Source: Bog-756 sp963727075
GTDB lineage: Bacteria; Actinomycetota; Acidimicrobiia; Acidimicrobiales; RAAP-2
Length of the DNA: 64,000 bases
Assembly: GCA_963727075.1 (NCBI GenBank)
Contig: CAVSET010000006.1
Coordinates: 186,001 to 250,000 of the forward strand
Reading direction: 5' to 3'
Positions within the stretch are counted from its first letter, which is position 1. The number at the start of each line of letters is the position of its first letter. Shown here in pieces: positions 1 through 8,812 of this stretch. A program made the translations under genes and the position numbers. The notes under the pieces were generated by a model. That model was given only the letters and a program-made list of their open reading frames with translations. It was not told the origin of the DNA and ran no database searches.

Positions 1-337
1 CCTGGCCCTCCCCCCGCCGGAGGTCGAGGGTGATCCCCCGGCGGCCGCGTCCTTCGACCGCCCACCACATCGAGTACGCCGTGCCGTCGGGTCCCTCGCC
101 GCCGCCGTCGGGATCATCGGGGGCATCGGTGGCGTCGCCCTCGACGAAGGGGCCGATGGTCCGCATGAAGTCCCCGCCGGCCGGGTCCTCCACCTTGATC
201 ACCTCGGCACCCATCTCGCCGAGCAGGCCGGCGCAGAACGGGGCGCTGATCCGGGTGCCCACGTCGATGACCCGCAGCCCCGTGAGCGGAGCGCCGTCGC
301 CCGCCCCCCGGCGGCCCGCCTCGGGCCCGACCGTCAA
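1..337 (-). CDS. CaiB/BaiF family III CoA-transferase, N-terminal part
   Basis: Only the N-terminal third is inside the window; the gene runs off the left edge. The translation has the family III CoA-transferase opening: LRVIDVGTRISAPFCAGLLGEMGAEVIKVE, written here only as its pattern of a Rossmann-like start, a GLLGEMGAEV block and an IKVEDP block. Such enzymes move CoA between acyl carboxylates. The likely start is TTG at 337; its TTGA overlaps the TGA stop of the upstream enoyl-CoA hydratase, so the two are translationally coupled in one operon. Substrate unknown. Confidence 0.8.
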   Translation of the reverse strand, partial: MTVGPEAGRRGAGDGAPLTGLRVIDVGTRISAPFCAGLLGEMGAEVIKVEDPAGGDFMRTIGPFVEGDATDAPDDPDGGGEGPDGTAYSMWWAVEGRGRRGITLDLRRGEGQ

Positions 338-1134
338 GACAGGCCCGGGAAGTCGGGCGGCCGGCGCTCCTTGAACGCAGCCATCCCCTCAGCCATCTCG
401 GGCGAGGTGGCCGCCATGGCCTGGGCCAAGCCCTCCCGTTCGAGCGACTCGGACAGCGTGGACTCGAAGCTCGAATTAAGGAGCATCTTGGACAGCCCGA
501 GCGATCGAGTCGGCCCGGCCGCCAGCCGGGCCGCCAGCTCCGACGCCAGCGCGGCGAGCTCGTCCTGGGTGGGCACGCACCGGTAAGCGAGCCCGAGCTC
601 GACGGCCTCGGCTCCGTCGGCGCCGTCACCCAGCATGACCATGGCCTTGGCCCGGGGCAGGCCGACCAGGCGGGGCAGGAGGTAGGCCCCTCCGGCGTCG
701 ACCACCAGTCCCCAGCGGGCGAACGACCAGACGAACCGGGTCTGGTCGCAGGTGAGCACCAGGTCGCAGGCCAGGGCCAGATGGGCCCCGGGACCGACGG
801 CCGTGCCGTTGACCGCGGCCACCGTCGGCTTGTCGAGCTCCCAGAGCTCGCGGATGAAGGTCTGGACGCCCACCCGGAGTGCCTCGCTGGTCGTGCGGGG
901 GTCGAACCCGGCCCCGCCGGCCGAACCCACCGTCGACTGCCGGAGGTCCATACCGGCGCAGAACGAGTCGCCCACTCCCGTGATCAGCACCGCCCGAACC
1001 TGGCGGTCGCTCCGGGCCTCTCGTACCCGGGCGACGATCTCGTCGCGCATCTCGACGGACAGGGCGTTCTTGGCCTCGGGCCGGTCGAGGACGAGGCGGG
1101 CGACGTGGTCCTCCCCGACCTCGTAGCGGATCAT
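334..1134 (-). CDS. Enoyl-CoA hydratase/isomerase family protein
   Basis: A 266-residue crotonase-fold protein. It carries the family signs DRPEAKNAL near the N terminus, the first oxyanion-hole region GDSFCAGMDLR and the second around NGTAVGPGAHLALACD, and ends with the usual FKERRPPDFP tail. It should hydrate or isomerise an enoyl-CoA in beta-oxidation. I start it at ATG 1134 rather than the longer ATG 1164, because a TACACT hexamer lies seven bases upstream of 1134, matching the leaderless pattern seen at other genes here, and homology begins at MIRYEVG. It is followed by a CoA-transferase with overlapping stop and start. Confidence 0.88.
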   Translation of the reverse strand: MIRYEVGEDHVARLVLDRPEAKNALSVEMRDEIVARVREARSDRQVRAVLITGVGDSFCAGMDLRQSTVGSAGGAGFDPRTTSEALRVGVQTFIRELWELDKPTVAAVNGTAVGPGAHLALACDLVLTCDQTRFVWSFARWGLVVDAGGAYLLPRLVGLPRAKAMVMLGDGADGAEAVELGLAYRCVPTQDELAALASELAARLAAGPTRSLGLSKMLLNSSFESTLSESLEREGLAQAMAATSPEMAEGMAAFKERRPPDFPGLS

Positions 1135-1141
1135 GGCGCTC

Positions 1142-1147
1142 AGTGTA
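1142..1147 (-). promoter_or_regulatory. -10 hexamer TACACT, leaderless start of the hydratase
   Basis: On the minus strand TACACT is followed by seven bases and then the ATG at 1134. That puts the expected transcription start on or next to the start codon, so the message would have no leader or ribosome binding site. Confidence 0.5.
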
Positions 1148-1184
1148 ACGACGGGCCACTCCATCGTTCGGGCCCGACCTCAAC

Positions 1185-1225
1185 TACGGTCTGCGCCAGT
1201 GCCCGCCGCCCGTCGACGCCCGTGA
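1185..1225 (+). promoter_or_regulatory. -10 TACGGT and eight-codon upstream reading frame
   Basis: TACGGT at 1185-1190 is followed by eight bases and GTG at 1199. That GTG opens a frame of eight codons (MPAARRRP) whose TGA at 1223-1225 overlaps the GTG at 1222 that opens the CoA-transferase (GTGA). It is either a leader peptide coupled to the main gene, or the true N terminus put out of frame by a one-base insertion, an error type common in this sequence. Confidence 0.4.
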
Positions 1226-2913
1226 GTGCGCCCGTCGTCCCGCTCGAGGAGGCGGTCCAGCGCCATGTGCTGGCCGGTGACGCCATCCACGTGGTGACCG
1301 GTCATTCGCGGTGGACGGCCGCGGCCCGTGAGGTGATCCGTCAGTGGTGGGGGAGGGACCCCGGCTTCACCCTGGTCATGCTCAGCCTCTCGAGCCTCGG
1401 TGCCGTCCTGTTCCGGGGCGGGCTGGTCAGGCGGGTGCTGACCGGCTACTCCGGTGACGTGTTCCCGAACTTCACACCCAACCGGTGGTTCGGCGATGCC
1501 TACCTCGCAGGCCAGGTCGAGGTCGAGCACTGGTCGTTCCTCACCTTCCTCCAGAGGCTCGAGGCCGCGGCCCGGGGGCTGCCGGCGGTCACCACCACTT
1601 CGCTCCAGGGCTCGTCGATGGCGGCCAACGCCGGGTTCGCCGTGGTCGACTCACCGTTCGGCGGCCAGGTGGGCCTCCTCGCCCCCTATGCGCCCGACGT
1701 CGCCCTCGTGCACGCCCCGTTGGCCGACCGGGCCGGCAACGTCGCCCTCAGCCCGCCGCTGCTCGAAGGGGTATGGGGCGTCCTGGCCGCCCGGCGCGGC
1801 GCCGTGGTGACCGTCGAGCGCATCGTGGACGACATCCGACCCTGGGCCCACCTGGTCAAGATCCCCGCCCATCGCGTGCTGTCCCTGTCCGAAGTGGCGA
1901 TGGGTGCCCACCCCGGCGGCCTCTACGCCCCGCACCTCCCGGTCGAGTCGTACGGCGAGGACCTCGAGTTCTGGGAGGAAGCTCGCGACGCCAGCCGGTC
2001 CGACCGGTTCGACGACTGGATCCGGCGGTGGATCCTCGAGCCGGCCGACCAGCCGGCCTACCTCGGGCGGTTGGGCGAGGCGCGCCTGGCCGGCCTCCAC
2101 CGACGAGCCGAGCCCGACTCGTGGCGCGACGACGAGTCGGCCCATCCACCGGACCTGGAGGCGCCGGTGGGCGCCTGGGAGCGGGCCGCGGTGTACGGGG
2201 CCCGCCATGTCGCCTCCCGGGTGCTGGCCGGTCGGTTCGATGCCGTGCTGGCCGGGGCGGGGGTGGCCAACCTGACGGCCTGGTTGGCCGTGGACAAGGC
2301 TCGCGCCGAGGGGTCGCCGGTCGTCCTCACCGCTGAGCTCGGTCTCTGGGGCTACGAGCCGACGCCGGCCGACCCGTTCGTGTTCAACCACCGGAGCTTC
2401 CCGAGCGCCACCATGGTCGCCGACAGCGAGACGGTGCTGTCGACGCTCACCGCCGGGCCCGGGACGCGCCTCCTCGGTTGTCTCGGGGCGGCCCAGATCG
2501 ACCGGACGGGCAACATCAACTCGACGCTCATCCCCGGCCGCGCCTTTCTGGTGGGGTCGGGCGGAGGCAACGACGTGGCCAGCGGGGCCGACGAGGTGGT
2601 GGTGGTGGCCACCCTGGCGCCGCGCCGCACGGTCGAGGCCGTGGGTTACGTGACATCGCCCGGGACCCGGGTCGGTGCCTTCGTGACCGATCTCGGGACC
2701 TTCGAACGGGTCGACGGGTCCTTCGTGCTCGCGACCGTGCCCGACGGGCCCGGGGACCTCGACGAGCGCATCGACCGGGTGCGGCAGCGGTGCGGCTGGG
2801 AGCTGACCGTGGCCGACGACCTGGCCGAACTGGCCCCTCCCACCGCAGCCGAGGTCGAGGCCCTGCGGCGCTGGGACCCCCGACAACGCTTCCTGCGTCC
2901 CGACCCGGGCTGA
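1222..2913 (+). CDS. Fused alpha/beta family I CoA-transferase (IpdAB/GctAB-like)
   Basis: A 563-residue protein holding both halves of a family I CoA-transferase. The N-terminal half (about residues 1-280) has the GxSL-type start LVMLSLSSLGAVLF and the TTTSLQGSSM and DVALVHAPLADRAGNV blocks of the alpha subunit. The C-terminal half (about 310-563) has YGARHVASRVLAGRFDAVLAGAG and GCLGAAQIDRTGNINST, the beta-subunit signature seen in GctB and IpdB. Relatives include glutaconate CoA-transferase and the steroid-ring hydrolase IpdAB, normally two genes. The fusion and the steroid-type genes at 31-35 kb fit a role in ring or dicarboxylate breakdown; the substrate is inference. The frame is open upstream to 781, but similarity starts at 1222 (GTG). 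Confidence 0.82.
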   Translation: MSAPVVPLEEAVQRHVLAGDAIHVVTGHSRWTAAAREVIRQWWGRDPGFTLVMLSLSSLGAVLFRGGLVRRVLTGYSGDVFPNFTPNRWFGDAYLAGQVEVEHWSFLTFLQRLEAAARGLPAVTTTSLQGSSMAANAGFAVVDSPFGGQVGLLAPYAPDVALVHAPLADRAGNVALSPPLLEGVWGVLAARRGAVVTVERIVDDIRPWAHLVKIPAHRVLSLSEVAMGAHPGGLYAPHLPVESYGEDLEFWEEARDASRSDRFDDWIRRWILEPADQPAYLGRLGEARLAGLHRRAEPDSWRDDESAHPPDLEAPVGAWERAAVYGARHVASRVLAGRFDAVLAGAGVANLTAWLAVDKARAEGSPVVLTAELGLWGYEPTPADPFVFNHRSFPSATMVADSETVLSTLTAGPGTRLLGCLGAAQIDRTGNINSTLIPGRAFLVGSGGGNDVASGADEVVVVATLAPRRTVEAVGYVTSPGTRVGAFVTDLGTFERVDGSFVLATVPDGPGDLDERIDRVRQRCGWELTVADDLAELAPPTAAEVEALRRWDPRQRFLRPDPG

Positions 2914-2985
2914 GCGCACTCCCACCCGGCCGAGGGGGCGCCCGCCGCCACCCGGACCGGGGCGCCGCTCCCGGTCACCGGCCGT

Positions 2986-2991
2986 TACGAT
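2986..2991 (+). promoter_or_regulatory. -10 hexamer TACGAT, leaderless start
   Basis: TACGAT is followed by seven bases and ATG 2999. The ATG at 2990 lies inside this hexamer and so is not a likely start. No Shine-Dalgarno is seen before 2999. Confidence 0.5.
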
Positions 2992-2998
2992 GCCAACC

Positions 2999-4219
2999 AT
3001 GTCGCACTCGGGCCTGGACCCCATGGGCGAGGATGCCGATCAGACCGCGCTGAGGGAGCTGGCCCGCCAGATCGCCACCCGGGAGGTCGGGCCCCGGGCT
3101 TCGGAGGCCGACGAGTCGGGCGAGGTGCCGTGGGAGGCGGTCAAGGCGCTGGCCGCGGCCGACCTGTTCCGGGTGACCATCGGGGCCGAGTGGGGGGGCC
3201 TGGGGCTCGGTGACGTCGAGGCGGCCATCGTGCTCGAGGAGATCGCCCGCTTCGACGTGTCGACGGCCATCTGCTGCCAGCTGGCCTACAACGGGCCGAG
3301 CCGGGGCATCGAGCACCTCGGGGGACCGGCGCTGAAGGAGCGGTACCTCCCGGTCGTGGCCGCGGGGGAGTGCATCATCAGCATCGGCATCACCGAGCCC
3401 GACGCCGGCTCGGCCGTCCAGAACATGCGGGCCACCCTGGATGCCGACGGTCCGGGGCGCTGGAGGCTCCACGCCTACAAGAACTACTCGACCCTCGGGC
3501 ACGTGGCCTCCGCCGTGCTGGTGTGGTGCCGGTGGCCGGGAGGTGAAGGGTCCAAGGGCATCGGCGCCGTCGTCGTGCCGGCGGACCGCGACGGCGTGAC
3601 CGTGGCCGGCCGCCACCGTGGCATGGGCATCCATGCCGCCACCGAGGCGGAGATCGCCTTCGACGACGTGGCCATCACCGAGGACGACGTGCTGCTGGCC
3701 GGCGACCCGGGATCGAACGCGTCGTTCAAGGTCCTGCTCGACCACCTCAACCACGAGCGCTGCGGGAACGCCGCCATGTGCATCGGGGCGGCCCAGGGCG
3801 CGCTCGAGCACGCCGTGGCCTACGCCCGGGAGCGCAATGTCGGTGGTGGCCCCATCGCCGAGCGCCAGGGCCTGCAGTGGAAGTTCGCCGACATGGCCGT
3901 GGCCCTCGAGGGCGCCCGTCTCCTCCTCGGCCGGGCCGTCCGCCTGGCCGGGCCGGGCGGCACCCCGCCCCCGCTCGAGACGGCACTGGCCAAGACGGCG
4001 GCCAACCTGGCCGCCAAGTTGGTGTGCGACGAGTCCATGCAGATCCACGGTGGTTACGGATACAGCCGGGAGTACCCGGTCGAGCGGGCTTACCGGGACA
4101 TCCGCGGGCTGTGCTTCGGGGCCGGTACCGTCGAGGCGCAGAAGAACTTCATCGGCGCCGCGGTGACGAGGGGCCGGGCGACCTGCTCCCCGGGGTGGCG
4201 GGACCAGAGCCAGGGCTGA
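2999..4219 (+). CDS. Acyl-CoA dehydrogenase
   Basis: A 406-residue FAD acyl-CoA dehydrogenase that makes a 2,3-enoyl-CoA. Visible landmarks are GLGLGDVEAAIVLEEIAR in the N-terminal helical domain, SIGITEPDAGSA (the flavin and substrate loop) near residue 130, the FDDVAI beta-domain motif, DHLNHERCGNAA, and the C-terminal MQIHGGYGYSREYPVERAYRD typical of short-chain members. Length is normal for the family and the frame is intact. It follows the fused CoA-transferase after 85 bases with its own leaderless -10. Its 3-prime end faces the broken hydratase at 4250-5037. Confidence 0.9.
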   Translation: MSHSGLDPMGEDADQTALRELARQIATREVGPRASEADESGEVPWEAVKALAAADLFRVTIGAEWGGLGLGDVEAAIVLEEIARFDVSTAICCQLAYNGPSRGIEHLGGPALKERYLPVVAAGECIISIGITEPDAGSAVQNMRATLDADGPGRWRLHAYKNYSTLGHVASAVLVWCRWPGGEGSKGIGAVVVPADRDGVTVAGRHRGMGIHAATEAEIAFDDVAITEDDVLLAGDPGSNASFKVLLDHLNHERCGNAAMCIGAAQGALEHAVAYARERNVGGGPIAERQGLQWKFADMAVALEGARLLLGRAVRLAGPGGTPPPLETALAKTAANLAAKLVCDESMQIHGGYGYSREYPVERAYRDIRGLCFGAGTVEAQKNFIGAAVTRGRATCSPGWRDQSQG

Positions 4220-4249
4220 CCGCCCGGGGGCGGCGACCGCTCCTGGTGG

Positions 4250-5037
4250 TCAGCGCCATCTCCATTCGGGCGTCCGCTTCTCGGCGTGGGCGGCCCGGGC
4301 CTCGGCGGCGTCCTCGAAGGTGGCCAGCCGGGCCGTGTAGTCCTGCTCGGTCCGGTAGGCGTCCTTCAGCGGCAGGTACTCGACCCGGTTCATGGCCTCC
4401 TTGGCCAGCCGCAGGGCGATGGGGCTCTTGGCGGCCAGCTCGTCGGCCAGGGCCCGGGCGGTGTCCATGAGGTCGGCACGGGGCACCACCGACCGCACCG
4501 CCCCGAGCCGGTGCAGCTCGGCGGCGGGCACCCGCTCGCCGGTGAAGTACATCTCTCTGGCCTTGTAGCGACCGACCAGCAGCGGAGAGCTGGGCGCTGG
4601 CCCCGAGGAGACCGACGTTGATCTCCGGGGCACCGAAGGTGGCCGCTTCGGCTGCCACCAACATGTCGCAGCAGGCGGCGAAGGCCAAGCCGGCGCCGAG
4701 GGCGGGGCCGTTGATCGCCCCGATGACGGGCACGGCGCAGTCGATGATGGCCCACATGGCGTCGCGAGTCACCCGCGGAGGGTCGGTCATCAACGTGGGC
4801 GGCAGCTGCCGGCGATCGCCGTCCCGGCTGTCCACCGAGCGCAGGTCGACCCCGGCCATGAAGGCCCGGTCGCCGGCGGCGGTGAAGATGGCCGCCCGCA
4901 CGTCCCGATCATCGTCGAAGCTGCGGAACGCGTTCGCGTATCTCCGCCATCGTGGCCCGGGTGACGGCGTTGACCGGCGGGCGATCGATGGTCACCGTGG
5001 CCACATGGCCGTCGATGGCGACCGTCACGTCCGGCAT
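4250..5037 (-). pseudogene. Enoyl-CoA hydratase, broken by two frame shifts
   Basis: Three frames together give one crotonase of about 262 codons. The first segment (MPDVTVAIDGHVATVTIDRP) runs 5037 to about 4930. The second (RAAIFTAAGDRAFMAGVDLRS and AINGPALGAGLAFAACCDM, the two oxyanion-hole regions) runs to about 4595. The third (YKAREMYFTGERVPAAELHRLG) runs to the stop at 4250. The 788-base span equals 262 codons plus two bases, as expected for two one-base insertions. No residues appear lost, so I favour sequence error over decay. DoxX is divergent; no operon partner follows. Confidence 0.8.
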
Positions 5038-5153
5038 GGTCGCCCTCGCTCGGCGTCGGCAGACGGCATCCGACGAGGATACTTGGCGCGGCCCCGCCCG
5101 CTCGGCCCGCCACCCGAACCGCCGACAACCCGGGTGGTTGGCGGCTGAATCTG

Positions 5154-5159
5154 TAAAAT
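5154..5159 (+). promoter_or_regulatory. Possible -10 TAAAAT for the DoxX gene
   Basis: TAAAAT is the only A+T-rich hexamer in the gap between the divergent hydratase and DoxX genes, about 50 bases before the GTG at 5210. No convincing -35 was found. Confidence 0.35.
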
Positions 5160-5209
5160 CCGGGCGATCCCGCCACCGCGGCCCGGGGTACGAGGAACGG
5201 AGGAACCCT

Positions 5210-5737
5210 GTGGAGACCCACGCGACGGATCTCGCCCTGCTGGTGTTGCGTGTGACGGTCGGGGCGATCTTCCTGGCCCACGGCTTCAACCACGTCTTCG
5301 GCGGGGGCAAGATCGCCGGCACCGGCCGTTGGTTCGAGAGCCTCGGCATGCGGCCGGGCTGGATGCACGCCTGGACGGCCAGCCTCACCGAGATCGGGGC
5401 CGGCACCCTACTGGTGGCCGGACTGCTCACCCCGGTGGCTGCCGCCGGCGTGGTCGGGGTGATGCTGGTGGCCTGGATCACCAACCACCGGGGCAACGGC
5501 TTCTTCATCTTCCGGCCCGGTGAGGGATGGGAGTACGTGATGACCCTGACCATGACCGGGGTGGTGATCGGCGTGCTCGGGCCCGGGCAGTGGAGCATCG
5601 ACGACGCGGCCGGGCTGCTGGGGCTGGCCGGATGGACCGGGCTCTGGATCGTCCTCGGCGCGGGTGCCGGGGGGGCGGTCCTGCTCCTCGCCGGGTTCTG
5701 GCGGCCGGCGCCGAAGGCCACCGAGGCCAAGCCCTGA
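5210..5737 (+). CDS. DoxX family membrane protein
   Basis: A 175-residue protein with four hydrophobic segments: about residues 8-27 (ALLVLRVTVGAIFLAHG), 55-85, 105-125 and 137-160. The start FLAHGFNHVFGGGKIAGT and the TEIGAGTLLVAGLLTP block are typical of the DoxX/SURF4-like family. Members sit in the cytoplasmic membrane and have been tied to quinone or thiol redox processes, but no specific reaction can be given. The GTG start has a good ribosome site (GGAACGGAGGA) six bases upstream. It stands alone between oppositely oriented genes. Confidence 0.85.
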   Translation: METHATDLALLVLRVTVGAIFLAHGFNHVFGGGKIAGTGRWFESLGMRPGWMHAWTASLTEIGAGTLLVAGLLTPVAAAGVVGVMLVAWITNHRGNGFFIFRPGEGWEYVMTLTMTGVVIGVLGPGQWSIDDAAGLLGLAGWTGLWIVLGAGAGGAVLLLAGFWRPAPKATEAKP

Positions 5738-5774
5738 CCCCTCGCCCCGACACCGGGAAGGGGGCGCGACCGGG

Positions 5775-6722
5775 TCAGCGGAACGAAGGCATCACCTGCT
5801 CGGCGAACAGCCTGAGGGCAGCCGGGTCGGCCCGATCGTAGGGGAAGAACACGAACTGGGAGACGCCCTTGTCCACCATCTCGGCGATGCGCTCGGCGAC
5901 CATCGGCGGAGTGCCGACGTAGCCGCCGGCCTCGAGGCCCCACCCGTCGCCCCCGTAACGCCGTGCCGCGGTGGCCCGGGCCGCCTCCAACGAGGCGTCG
6001 TCCGGGGCGAGCACCAGGACCGCCTCGTGCGACCGGCGGATGGTGCCCGGGTCACGGCCGATGGCGGCGCACTCCTCGTCGAGGCGGTGCCCGCTCTCCT
6101 CCCAGGTGCGCAGCCCGTAGGTCGGGACGTTCCACACGTCGGCGTAGCGAGCCACCAGGGGCAGCGTTCGCCGTGGCCCGATCCCGCCGACGTGGATCGG
6201 CGGATGGGGCGCCTGTCGCGGGGCTGGGCGGTTGGGCAGGTCCACGATCCGATAGTGCCGGCCGGCGAAGGTCGACGGCTCCCCGGTGAACATCCGGGTG
6301 AGGATCTCGAGCGTCTCGGCCAGCCGCTCGGAGCGCTCGGGAAGGATGCCCCAGGGGAGGCCGGCCTGTTCGTGCTCGACGGCCACCGACCCGCTCCCGA
6401 TCCCGAGCTCGAGGCGCCCATCCGAGAGGACGTCCAGCGTGGTGACCATCTTGGCCAGCAGCGCCGGATGCCGGAAGTTGTTGCACAGCACCAGGTGGCC
6501 GACCCGCAGGCGGTCGGTGTGGGCCAGCAGGTAGGTGGCCAGGGTCCAGGCTTCGAGGGACGGCAGATCGGGCTGGCCCGGGCTGTAGAGGTGGTCGTAG
6601 AGCCACAGCGAGTCGAACCCGAGCTCCTCGGCCAGCCGGGCCCGGTCGAGGATCTGGTCGTAGGCCAGGGCGACCTGGGGCACGTAGAGTCCGAACTCGA
6701 CTGACCGCCCGGCTCGGGGCAC
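5775..6722 (-). CDS. LLM class F420-dependent oxidoreductase
   Basis: A 315-residue luciferase-like TIM barrel. It opens with MEFGLYVPQ-type sequence, then RLAEELGFDSLWLYDH, then DVLSDGRLELGIGSGS and PPIHVGGIGPRRTLPLVARYADVWN, which together mark the F420-using branch. Substrates in this branch are varied, so none is named. The GTG at 6722 with GGGGAAG upstream is the best start; GAG at the homology edge has no nearer start codon. It lies 32 bases after the acyl-CoA synthetase and is probably co-transcribed with it. Confidence 0.87.
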   Translation of the reverse strand: MPRAGRSVEFGLYVPQVALAYDQILDRARLAEELGFDSLWLYDHLYSPGQPDLPSLEAWTLATYLLAHTDRLRVGHLVLCNNFRHPALLAKMVTTLDVLSDGRLELGIGSGSVAVEHEQAGLPWGILPERSERLAETLEILTRMFTGEPSTFAGRHYRIVDLPNRPAPRQAPHPPIHVGGIGPRRTLPLVARYADVWNVPTYGLRTWEESGHRLDEECAAIGRDPGTIRRSHEAVLVLAPDDASLEAARATAARRYGGDGWGLEAGGYVGTPPMVAERIAEMVDKGVSQFVFFPYDRADPAALRLFAEQVMPSFR

Positions 6723-6754
6723 GTGCTTCCCCGGGACGGTCGACGGCCGGGCCG

Positions 6755-8251
6755 TCAACCCTCCGCCAGCTGGGCGACGATCTGCCGCCGGAGCAGCTTG
6801 CCGGTGTCGGTCCGGGGCAGCTCGGGCCAGAACTCGATCGACTCGGGCGTCTTGGACGAGCGGAGCTGGCCGCGGACCATCCCTTTGAGCTCGTCGGCGG
6901 TCACCGCGGCCGGACCCTCGTGCACCACGATGGCCACCAGTCGCTGCCCCCACTCGTCGTCGGGCAGGCCGACGACGGCGGCATCGACGATCCCGTCGCA
7001 GGAGAGGAGGACGTCTTCGATCTCGGCGGGGGCGATGTTCTCGCCGCCGCGGATGATGGTGTCGTCCGCCCGGCCCTCGATGAACAGATAGCCCTCGTCG
7101 TCGATCCGGCCCCGGTCCCGGCTCGCGAACCAGCCGCCCTCGTCGACCACGCGCGGCCGGTGTGCTCGCCGACGTACTCGCCGGCGATCTGCTCGCCGCG
7201 GAAGAACAAGAGCCCGGTCTGGCCGGCCGGGAGGCAGCTGCCCTCCTCATCTCGCACCTCGAGCTCGATCCCGGGCAGAAGCCGTCCGACCGAGCCCAGC
7301 CGGGCCTGGACCGCCGGGTCCTCGGAGGCCAGCGCGGCCTGGTGGTCCTCCGGGCCGAGCAGTGCGATGGTCGAACTGGTCTCGGTGAGCCCGTAGGCGT
7401 TGACGAACCCGGTGTCCGGGAAGAGCTCGATGGCCCGCTGCAGGACCGGGGTGGGCATGCGGGCTCCGCCGTAGGAGAGGGAGCGGAGGCTCGGCGTCTC
7501 GGCATCGGCCGCGTCTTCGAGGTGGGTCACCACTCGGGCCAGCATGGTCGGGATCACCATGGCCTGGGTGACCTTCTCGTCGCGCACGGTCTGCAGCCAC
7601 ACCTCCGGATCGAACCGGTCGAGGTAGATGATGCGGCGTCCGGCGAAGAGGTTGCTCAGCAGGTTGGCCACTCCGGCGATGTGGTACGGGGGCACCGAGA
7701 CCAATGCGGCCTCGCCCTCGTCCGCGCTGGCGAACTCGACGGTGCCGAACAGATAGGACATGAGGTGGCGGTGGCGGAGCACGGCCGCCTTGGGGGCGGC
7801 CGTCGTCCCGCTGGTGTAGAGGAGGATGCAGGGAAGGTCCGGGTCGACGGGCGTCGGCGGCTCGGCGGCCACACCCTCGAGCCGGTCGAGGAAGGACTGG
7901 CACGAGAGGGTCCGGGCGGGGTCGGCCCCGTCCGGCGCGGTGTCGGCGTGCACGATGAGTGACGCCGGGGTGGGCGTCGATCTGAGCGGCCAGACGATCG
8001 GGCCCCAGCCGGTAGTTGAGCGGGATGAAGGGTATGCCCGCCCCGGCGGCACCGAAGAGGGACACCGGGTAGGCCAGGTGGTTGCCGCCGACGTAGACAA
8101 CCGACGCCACCCCGAGCTCGTGGCAGAGGGTCGACGCCGCCCACGACCGTTCGGCCAGGCCGGCATAGTCGATGGCACCGAGTCCGGTGACCACGGCCGT
8201 CCGGTCCCCGTAGCCGGAGTGGACCATCTCGAGGACGAGGCCGAGGTGCAT
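6755..8251 (-). pseudogene. AMP-binding fatty acyl-CoA synthetase, two compensating frame breaks
   Basis: The three reading segments reconstruct one ANL-superfamily ligase of about 498 residues: MHLGLVLEMVHSGYGDR at 8251, the ATP-binding YTSGTTAAPKAA loop, AYGLTETSS, and the C-terminal RGRIDDEGYLFIEGRADDTIIRGGENI hinge with LPRTDTGKLLRR carrying the catalytic lysine. The frame changes near 7970 (one base extra) and near 7150 (one base missing). The total length stays a multiple of three, as the two cancel. It is flanked by a small conserved protein upstream and an LLM oxidoreductase downstream. Likely intact in the cell; it would activate a fatty or related acid. Confidence 0.83.
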
Positions 8252-8260
8252 CGACCGGAC

Positions 8261-8566
8261 TCAGTCCGACGAAGGAAGCGGCTTCGCGCCCTTGAGGTCG
8301 AGCGGCCGGCCATCCACAGCCAGGGCGCCCTGGCCGGGCTTCGTGCACAGCAGCTCGAGCGTGTCGCCGTCGTCCACGTAGCGCTTTCCCAGCAGGACCT
8401 CCCCCTCGTGCCCGGACTGGACCACCCCGGCCGGGCCGTCCTCGCCCGCCCGACGGAGGGGGACGCCACCACAGGTCAGGGTGACGTCCTTGCCGCTGGC
8501 CCGGATGACGATGACCTCGGTGTCGCCCACTGCGCTCCGCAGCCGGTCGCCTGCCTTCAACTCCAT
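8261..8566 (-). CDS. Small conserved protein next to acyl-CoA synthetase
   Basis: A 101-residue acidic-to-neutral protein I cannot assign to a named family. It is rich in short beta-type stretches (TEVIVIRASGKDVTLTCGGVPLRR, shortened here) and has two cysteines, one in TCGGVPL and one in LLCTKPGQGALAVDG; no membrane segment or signal peptide. It starts with ATG 8566 behind GGAGGGGACACTCC and ends ten bases before the synthetase start, so the two form an operon. The position suggests a partner or specificity factor for the ligase, which is inference only. Confidence 0.7.
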   Translation of the reverse strand: MELKAGDRLRSAVGDTEVIVIRASGKDVTLTCGGVPLRRAGEDGPAGVVQSGHEGEVLLGKRYVDDGDTLELLCTKPGQGALAVDGRPLDLKGAKPLPSSD

Positions 8567-8800
8567 GGAGTGTCCCCTCCTCCCGTCATGTCACGCCTCC
8601 GGTCCGGGACCCCGGGGGCCAGAGGCCACCACTGAACGGTGGGCATCGGGTGACTCGCTTCGCACCGTTCCCCGGCCGTGTTCGCCGACCATGCTCTCCG
8701 ACCACGCTCTCCGTCCACGCCCCCGACGATCCGGAGCGGGCCCGTCGGCCGACTGCCGTCGCCCAGGTCTGGCGGCATCGTAGCGTGATTCGTCGCCCGG

Positions 8801-8806
8801 TAATCT
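8801..8806 (+). promoter_or_regulatory. -10 hexamer TAATCT, leaderless start
   Basis: TAATCT is followed by six bases and GTG 8813. The 235 bases before it (8567-8800) hold no credible gene, only short repeats of a GACCACGCTCTCCG-like phrase. Confidence 0.5.
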
Positions 8807-8812
8807 CTTCCC

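Noticed and set aside
781..1221. Open frame extending the CoA-transferase 147 codons upstream.
   Set aside because: It is antisense to the hydratase gene, is low in complexity and has no family likeness; similarity starts at 1222.
1651..3024. Long antisense frame of 457 codons opposite the CoA-transferase.
   Set aside because: Glycine-, arginine- and proline-rich shadow typical of high-GC coding DNA, with no motifs.
5138..5143. TTGGCG as a -35 for the DoxX promoter.
   Set aside because: Only ten bases from the -10, too close for a sigma-70 type promoter.
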